From Kutzneria sp. CA-103260 (GTDB lineage Bacteria; Actinomycetota; Actinomycetes; Mycobacteriales; Pseudonocardiaceae), in NCBI RefSeq assembly GCF_018263855.1, contig NZ_CP073318.1, positions 5,952,001 to 6,016,000 of the forward strand: a stretch of 64,000 bases of DNA. Reading direction: 5' to 3'. This document shows, in pieces, positions 59,480-64,000 of the stretch. Positions within the stretch are counted from its first letter, which is position 1. Each line of letters opens with the position of its first letter. The notes beneath the pieces are model-generated. The model did not search any database. It was not told the DNA's origin and saw only the letters and a list, made by a program, of their open reading frames with translations. The position numbers and the translations under genes are program-made.

Positions 59480-60316
59480 TCACATTGTGGATCTGGCGAT
59501 CATCCAGTCCGGAGCAATGCGCAGCAGGCCGGCGACGAGCGCCCACCGGAAACGCGGCACGGCCGCAGTGTGGGCACCGGATTCGACCCGGTCCATGATC
59601 TTCCTGACTCCGGCGCGGGTGTCTATCAGGAAGGGTCGCCTGCCTCCCATGGCCTCGTTGAGCGGAGTGTCGATGTAGCCCGGCACAATGGTGGTGACAG
59701 TGATGTCGCTCTTCCATGTTTCGGCGCGCAGCGCCTGCAGGTAGGTCGTCAGCCCGGCTTTCGATGCGCAATACGGTGCACCGCCAGGCAGACCGGCGGA
59801 TGCCGCCACAGACGAGATGCCGACGATCTGACCACCGCCTTGCGTGCGGAAGAGGGCGGTCGCGGCGTCGATGGTGGCCATCGCGCCTATGAGGTTGACC
59901 GCTATGACATCGCGGTGGCTGGAAAAGTGTCCGGAGCCGATATCGCCCTCGGTGTCCGCTCCCGCGTTGGCAAAGGCGATGCCGAGCCCACCCAGCTGGG
60001 CCGCCGCGTCGTCAAGGGCGCTGACCACCGCTGCGTGGTCGGTGACATCGAGACTCGTGAATGCGACTTTCCGCTGGGGGTACACGCCGGCGAGTTCGGT
60101 GCGAAGTTCGTCCAGTACGGCAGTCCTGCGGGCGGCGAGGAACACGTCGTACCCACGGGCGCACAACTCGACAGCGAGGGCGCGCCCGATGCCAGAGCTC
60201 GCGCCCGTGACGAATGCGGTCCTGGCCGGCAATGGAGGCGGTCCGGGTCGAGCCACGGCAGGCGGCCGAGCATGCGGCGGACGGTCGTTCTGGGTGCGAC
60301 GGTCATTGGTTCCCAT
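59480..60316 (-). CDS. short-chain dehydrogenase/reductase
   Basis: A 278-aa SDR: cofactor loop 'AFVTGASSGIGRALAVELCA', 'FANAGADTEG' (NAG motif), catalytic Ser in 'IVGISSVAASAGL' and Tyr-Lys in 'GGAPYCASKAGLTTYLQALR'. NADP preference is suggested by 'FLAARRTAVLDELR'. The first 30 residues are proline- and arginine-rich, and the true start may lie at an internal codon. The substrate is unknown. It faces the Old Yellow Enzyme gene and is not part of the biosynthetic arms. Confidence 0.88.
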   Translation of the reverse strand: MGTNDRRTQNDRPPHARPPAVARPGPPPLPARTAFVTGASSGIGRALAVELCARGYDVFLAARRTAVLDELRTELAGVYPQRKVAFTSLDVTDHAAVVSALDDAAAQLGGLGIAFANAGADTEGDIGSGHFSSHRDVIAVNLIGAMATIDAATALFRTQGGGQIVGISSVAASAGLPGGAPYCASKAGLTTYLQALRAETWKSDITVTTIVPGYIDTPLNEAMGGRRPFLIDTRAGVRKIMDRVESGAHTAAVPRFRWALVAGLLRIAPDWMIARSTM

Positions 60317-60455
60317 CCTCGACGGTCCCCAGCAGACTGACGATCCGGTCCACTGGCGTCAACACCGGTGACACCAGTGATGTTGGCGCCGTCGGCGAGG
60401 ACGAGAGCGGGGCGCCGACCAGCCGCGGTCGACGCCCCGGGGTGGGGAATACAGG

Positions 60456-61520
60456 TCAGGCGGCGAACGCCCGCTCCAGCCTCGGAATCAGGTCAAGCAG
60501 GTCCTGCTCCCAGCAGCCGCCGTCGTGGCCGCCGTCGCACTGGTTGCCCCAGGCGGAGCCGTCGCCGTAGTCCACGAAGTAGTAGGGCATGTGCAGCGCG
60601 TCCAAGTGGTCCTTGACGTGCGTGGCCGCGCCCTCCAGCCAGAACTCGGGGTTGGTGGCCTGGCCGCCGCCGTTGCCGACATAGAACGAGATTCCGATGC
60701 CGGACAGCTTGTCCATGTGCTGTGACGGATCCACCTCGTTCCACCGTCGGTCGCCGTTGAACACCGGGTAGGGCGTGCCCCACAGGGCATCGCTGTCCAC
60801 GGCGGGCTTGTACTTGTCACCGGAGCAGTCGCCGCTGGCGGCTGAGCAGATCACGCCGAGCGCGTCAACGAGGGAGGCGACCACGGCCAGCCGAAGGTCC
60901 ATCGAGTCCACGGACAAGTCGATGTCCCCGGACAGGGACGCGGTCTGGCTGAACAGATCGGGGCGGTCCATCGCGTAGTGGAAGGCTCCGAACCCGCCCA
61001 TCGACACGCCGGCGATCGCGCGTGCCTTCTTGGTGGCGATGGTGCGCAGGTTGCCGTCGATGAACGGAACCACCTGGTTGAGATGGAAGTTCTCCCAGTT
61101 CTGGGCGCCGAGCACGGTGTTCTGGTTGAGCCAGTTGTCATACCAGCTGCGCGCGCCGCCGTCGGGGATGACGGTGATCATCTTGTTGGACATGGTCAGC
61201 GCCGGGTAGTTCTGCTGCGCCGGATCGTCCGGCGAGCCGTGCAGGAAGTACAGCACCGGGTAGCGCTTGGTCGGATCGGCGTAGTAGTCGCCGGGCAGGA
61301 TGATCTTGATGTGGTGCTGGCCCGACACCTCCGGCGTGGTCACGGTGATCACGAAGTTGGTCGAGGTGCCGGTCGACGTGCCGACCTGGGTCAGCCCGTT
61401 GCTGTCGGCCAGCGTAGGCGGCCCCGGTGCTGCGGCGGCCGGGCCTGCGGTCACCAACACCGACGTGATCGCGGCCAGCAGTGCCACCGCTGGTCGCCAG
61501 CGGTTTGCTGTGGTCGTCAT
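60456..61520 (-). CDS. secreted esterase (antigen 85/esterase D-like alpha/beta hydrolase)
   Basis: A 354-aa protein with a Sec signal ('WRPAVALLAAITSVLVTAGP', then AAAAPG). The mature part is an esterase-D/antigen-85-like hydrolase: 'YPVLYFLHGSPDD', the nucleophile elbow 'AIAGVSMGGFGAFHYAMDRP' (GVSMGG) and a late His in 'QCDGGHDGGCWEQDLL'. It hydrolyses or transfers acyl esters outside the cell; mycolyltransfer is not implied. It lies 21 nt after the acylase gene on the same strand, and the two secreted enzymes may be co-expressed. Confidence 0.85.
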   Translation of the reverse strand: MTTTANRWRPAVALLAAITSVLVTAGPAAAAPGPPTLADSNGLTQVGTSTGTSTNFVITVTTPEVSGQHHIKIILPGDYYADPTKRYPVLYFLHGSPDDPAQQNYPALTMSNKMITVIPDGGARSWYDNWLNQNTVLGAQNWENFHLNQVVPFIDGNLRTIATKKARAIAGVSMGGFGAFHYAMDRPDLFSQTASLSGDIDLSVDSMDLRLAVVASLVDALGVICSAASGDCSGDKYKPAVDSDALWGTPYPVFNGDRRWNEVDPSQHMDKLSGIGISFYVGNGGGQATNPEFWLEGAATHVKDHLDALHMPYYFVDYGDGSAWGNQCDGGHDGGCWEQDLLDLIPRLERAFAA

Positions 61521-61541
61521 CGAGTTCCTTTCCTGGTCATG

Positions 61542-63998
61542 TCAGTTGAGAACCTTGATCTCCAGCACCGGCGACGCCGCGATCTGGTCTTCGGTGTACC
61601 GGTCGGTCGCCCACTGGCCAGCCGAGAACATCTTGGTCTGGTCGGCATAGTGCGGTGAGTTGGGGTTGACCGACTGGGAGTAGGTCAACAGCGAAGACGC
61701 CTGCGGCGGGCCATCCGCGGTGAATTCGACCTGCTGGATGAAGCTGGACCCGAACAGCACGTCCAGTTGGCCACCGGCGCCGTTGCCGGGAACGATGACG
61801 TTCAGCACGCCGAGTTCGCCGAGCGAGCCGTGGATCGGGATCTGCTCGCCGTTTCGGGTGATCTTCTGCACATCCGACAGCTTGGCGTCCAGCGGGACAC
61901 CCGCGTTGCGCAGCGCGAGGACCGCCTGCCCCAAGGCGTTGCCGACCCGGGAATTGCCGGTGTCCAACGAGTTGGGCGTGTGCAGCGGGTCGTTCGGGTC
62001 GAACGCGACCTTCCACGGCACGCCGTCGGCGGCGCCCCCGCCGAGCAGGTAGAACCAGTAGTTCTCGAACAGCCAGGAACCCTTGCTGTCGTTGGTGAAG
62101 CTGTGGTTCTGCCACCCGGCCAGGATCGGACAGGCGTCCCCGACGTACACCAGCTGGTTGTTCACCAGGACCGTCCCGAAGGGCAGGCCCTGGCACATCT
62201 GCACCGTGGCATTGAGCGCCAGGTCGGCCGCCCGGCTGTGGTCGGAGAACAGCGCCTGCCGCATGTTCTCCGGCGTGAACCCCTTGCCGGGCAGGCCATC
62301 CGTGCCATTGATCCGGCTCTGCGCGGTCAGGATCAACTGCTGGGTGCGCAGCGATCGGGGGGCGCCGGTGTCGCCCATCACCCTGGGGTAGGTCACCGGC
62401 TGGTCGGGGTTGGCCAGCCACGGGCTGTCGTTGGCGTTGTTGACGAAGTCCGAGCGGATCAGCCGCGGCTGCTTGTGCGGGTCGAGCAGACCCGGCGCGA
62501 CCGCGTTGGGGTCGTTGGGCCAGTCGCACTCACTGCGCTTGCCGTCGAAGATGGAGATCGGCGGCACGTTGGGCAGCCGCAGGTGGTAGAACAGCGCCTG
62601 GCCGGTCGCGGTCAGGCACGAGTTCGCGTGGTCGTCGGTGATGTCGGGGGCGGACTGGATGTCCGCGTACAGCGCGTGCCCCGTGCGGTCGGTGGCGATG
62701 GTGTTGAAGAACGGCACGCCCTGCGTGGTCTCCAGGGTGGTGACCACGTCGTTGACGTCCTTGGCCTGGTCCAGGTGCAGCCAGGTGTTCATCGCCCGCA
62801 GGTTGTCCATGTTCGCGTCACGCACGGCGTGCGCGCTGACCACCCAGGGCAGCGGGACGCCCTGCAGCGAGGTGGTGATCGGTCCGTAGCGGGTGGACCA
62901 CAGCGTCCTGGCGACCTTGCCGATGGAGCCGTCCTGGTTCAGCACGTCGACGCTGACCTGCTGGGAGGTCATGTCCTGCCAGGTGCCGTCCACCAGGTAC
63001 TTGGTCGGGTGCAGCGGGTCGACCTGGACGTCGAACAGCCCGAACGGCGCGACCGTGGCCACCGTGTGGCTCCAGGCGACGTCGTCGTTGTGCCCGATGT
63101 TGATCGCGGGGAAACCGAGCAGGCTGGCGCCGGCCACGTTGAGCCGACCGGGGATGGTCAGCTGGCTCTCCCACATCCGGTTCTTGCCCTGCCACGGGAA
63201 GTGCGGGTTGGCCAGCAGCATCCCGGTGCCGCCGGAGACGCCGTCGGACCCCACCGCCAGTGCGTTGCTGCCCATGCTCTGCTGGCGGGCGTGCGCCATC
63301 GCGTCGGCGATCTTGCCGGCGACCTCGTCGGACGAGCGGGCCTGGGGCGCGGTGGCCGAGGCGCCGGGCGCGGTCGCGTTGACCTCACCGTCCAGCAGCG
63401 GGTCCGTGCTGCCCATGATGATCTCGGCGTGCGCGTGCCGGTAGACGTCCAGCTCGGTGATCGGCCGGACCCAGGCGGCGCCGCGGCAGGCCGGATCGGA
63501 GATGTTGGCCACCCCGGTCTCAGCCAGATAGCGGTTGTACCCCTTGACGTAGCCGCTGATGGCCTGCTTGACCTCCGGCTCCGGCCCGTTGGGCGCCGGT
63601 AGGTCGATCAGCTTCTCGACCACCTTGTTGTCGTTCATCCGCTGGAAGTACAGGTCGCTGTTGAGATTGGTGGTGGTGTTCTGGTTCTCCCCCGGGCTGG
63701 CCTTGCCGTCCGCCCCGAAGTACCGGGACCGCTGCGCGTTGACCGTCAGATAGGCGTCGGCCAGCGTGCAGATGTTGTCCTTGGCCGCGGCGTACCCGTA
63801 ACCGGTGCCCAGATCGGTGAGGTTCGACGCGATGATGTGCGGGATGCCGTACTCGGTGTAGCGGATCGTCGGCTTGTCCGGCGCGGTCACGGCGGCCGCT
63901 GGCAACACGATCGTGGTGGCCGCCACCGTGCTCAGCGCGACCGCCATCGCGGCAGCCGCCACCGGAAGCCCCGCCATCCGTCTCCTGCTTGGCGGCAT
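61542..63998 (-). CDS. secreted penicillin-acylase-family N-acyl amidohydrolase
   Basis: An 818-aa precursor; the ATG at 63998 is two bases from the window edge, so a start further out cannot be excluded. A signal peptide ('LPVAAAAMAVALSTVAATTI') is followed by the alpha chain and the autocatalytic cleavage point in 'QQSMGSNALAVGSDGV', where Ser of GSNA becomes the new N-terminal nucleophile. The downstream 'NPHFPWQGKNRMWESQLTIP' is typical. Relatives include penicillin acylases, aculeacin acylase and acyl-homoserine-lactone acylases. It could remove acyl groups from lipopeptides or signals, but it lies beyond the cluster and any link is speculative. Confidence 0.88.
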   Translation of the reverse strand: MPPSRRRMAGLPVAAAAMAVALSTVAATTIVLPAAAVTAPDKPTIRYTEYGIPHIIASNLTDLGTGYGYAAAKDNICTLADAYLTVNAQRSRYFGADGKASPGENQNTTTNLNSDLYFQRMNDNKVVEKLIDLPAPNGPEPEVKQAISGYVKGYNRYLAETGVANISDPACRGAAWVRPITELDVYRHAHAEIIMGSTDPLLDGEVNATAPGASATAPQARSSDEVAGKIADAMAHARQQSMGSNALAVGSDGVSGGTGMLLANPHFPWQGKNRMWESQLTIPGRLNVAGASLLGFPAINIGHNDDVAWSHTVATVAPFGLFDVQVDPLHPTKYLVDGTWQDMTSQQVSVDVLNQDGSIGKVARTLWSTRYGPITTSLQGVPLPWVVSAHAVRDANMDNLRAMNTWLHLDQAKDVNDVVTTLETTQGVPFFNTIATDRTGHALYADIQSAPDITDDHANSCLTATGQALFYHLRLPNVPPISIFDGKRSECDWPNDPNAVAPGLLDPHKQPRLIRSDFVNNANDSPWLANPDQPVTYPRVMGDTGAPRSLRTQQLILTAQSRINGTDGLPGKGFTPENMRQALFSDHSRAADLALNATVQMCQGLPFGTVLVNNQLVYVGDACPILAGWQNHSFTNDSKGSWLFENYWFYLLGGGAADGVPWKVAFDPNDPLHTPNSLDTGNSRVGNALGQAVLALRNAGVPLDAKLSDVQKITRNGEQIPIHGSLGELGVLNVIVPGNGAGGQLDVLFGSSFIQQVEFTADGPPQASSLLTYSQSVNPNSPHYADQTKMFSAGQWATDRYTEDQIAASPVLEIKVLN

Positions 63999-64000
63999 CG

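Noticed and set aside
1..64000. CRISPR arrays, rRNA, intact insertion sequences or polyketide synthases
   Set aside because: No regular spaced repeats, rRNA sequence, transposase with terminal repeats, or ketosynthase motifs were found on reading.

Overview
The window is high-GC actinobacterial DNA with many GTG/TTG starts and tightly overlapping operons. The housekeeping order on the left (rpsA, polA, a complete liv ABC transporter operon, a PdtaR-type ANTAR response regulator, a tRNA) suggests a Pseudonocardiales-type genome (Amycolatopsis, Kutzneria, Saccharothrix or a relative). That taxonomic placement is an inference from gene content and cannot be proved here.

Layout. (1) 1-20,000 is core chromosome: 30S protein S1 (cut by the window edge), a methyltransferase and a GNAT acetyltransferase, a TetR-controlled operon (degenerate ABC ATPase, YhgE/Pip-type membrane protein, TetR) with a perfect palindromic operator, a DJ-1/PfpI protein divergent from a leaderless MocR-type regulator, DNA polymerase I, a PaaI-type thioesterase, livF-G-M-H-K, a secreted fibronectin-III protein and pdtaR. 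(2) 20,101-20,950 holds a tRNA with anticodon CAA but a short variable arm, followed directly by a decayed tyrosine integrase. This looks like the scar of an integrated element. (3) 21,789-56,796 is a biosynthetic gene cluster arranged as two divergent arms around a 1 kb gene-free region (39,471-40,514). (4) 56,994-64,000 holds an acetoacetate-decarboxylase-like protein, an Old Yellow Enzyme, an SDR, a secreted esterase and a penicillin-acylase-family amidase. Their link to the cluster is uncertain.

The main discovery is that the cluster combines two chemistries. One is a C-nucleoside cassette: a TruD-type pseudouridine synthase, a HAD phosphatase and a GMC oxidoreductase in one run, plus a class III aminotransferase in the other arm. 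These are the enzyme types used in the pseudouridimycin pathway to make 5'-amino-5'-deoxy-pseudouridine. The other is a dissociated nonribosomal peptide synthetase: C-A-T-C, A-T-C, half-C-A-T, MbtH-C-T, A-T, a free MbtH, two type II thioesterases, and a terminal thioesterase with a Cys nucleophile fused to a carrier domain whose phosphopantetheine serine is alanine. Pseudouridimycin uses stand-alone amide ligases, so an NRPS-built peptidyl C-nucleoside would be a different assembly logic and probably a different product.

Tailoring capacity is large: two cytochromes P450 (one with an atypical I-helix) with a candidate flavin reductase, a SyrP/clavaminate-synthase-type oxygenase, an aspartyl/prolyl-hydroxylase-type oxygenase, a proline-racemase-family enzyme with a Ser/Cys pair, a PhzF-family isomerase, a heme-oxygenase-like putative diiron oxidase overlapping a protein with a gluzincin-like HExxH...EExxxD signature, and two FkbM-type methyltransferases. 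An MFS exporter gives a route out of the cell. I see no pathway-specific regulator. Two cluster genes carry the rare TTA codon, a possible bldA-type control.
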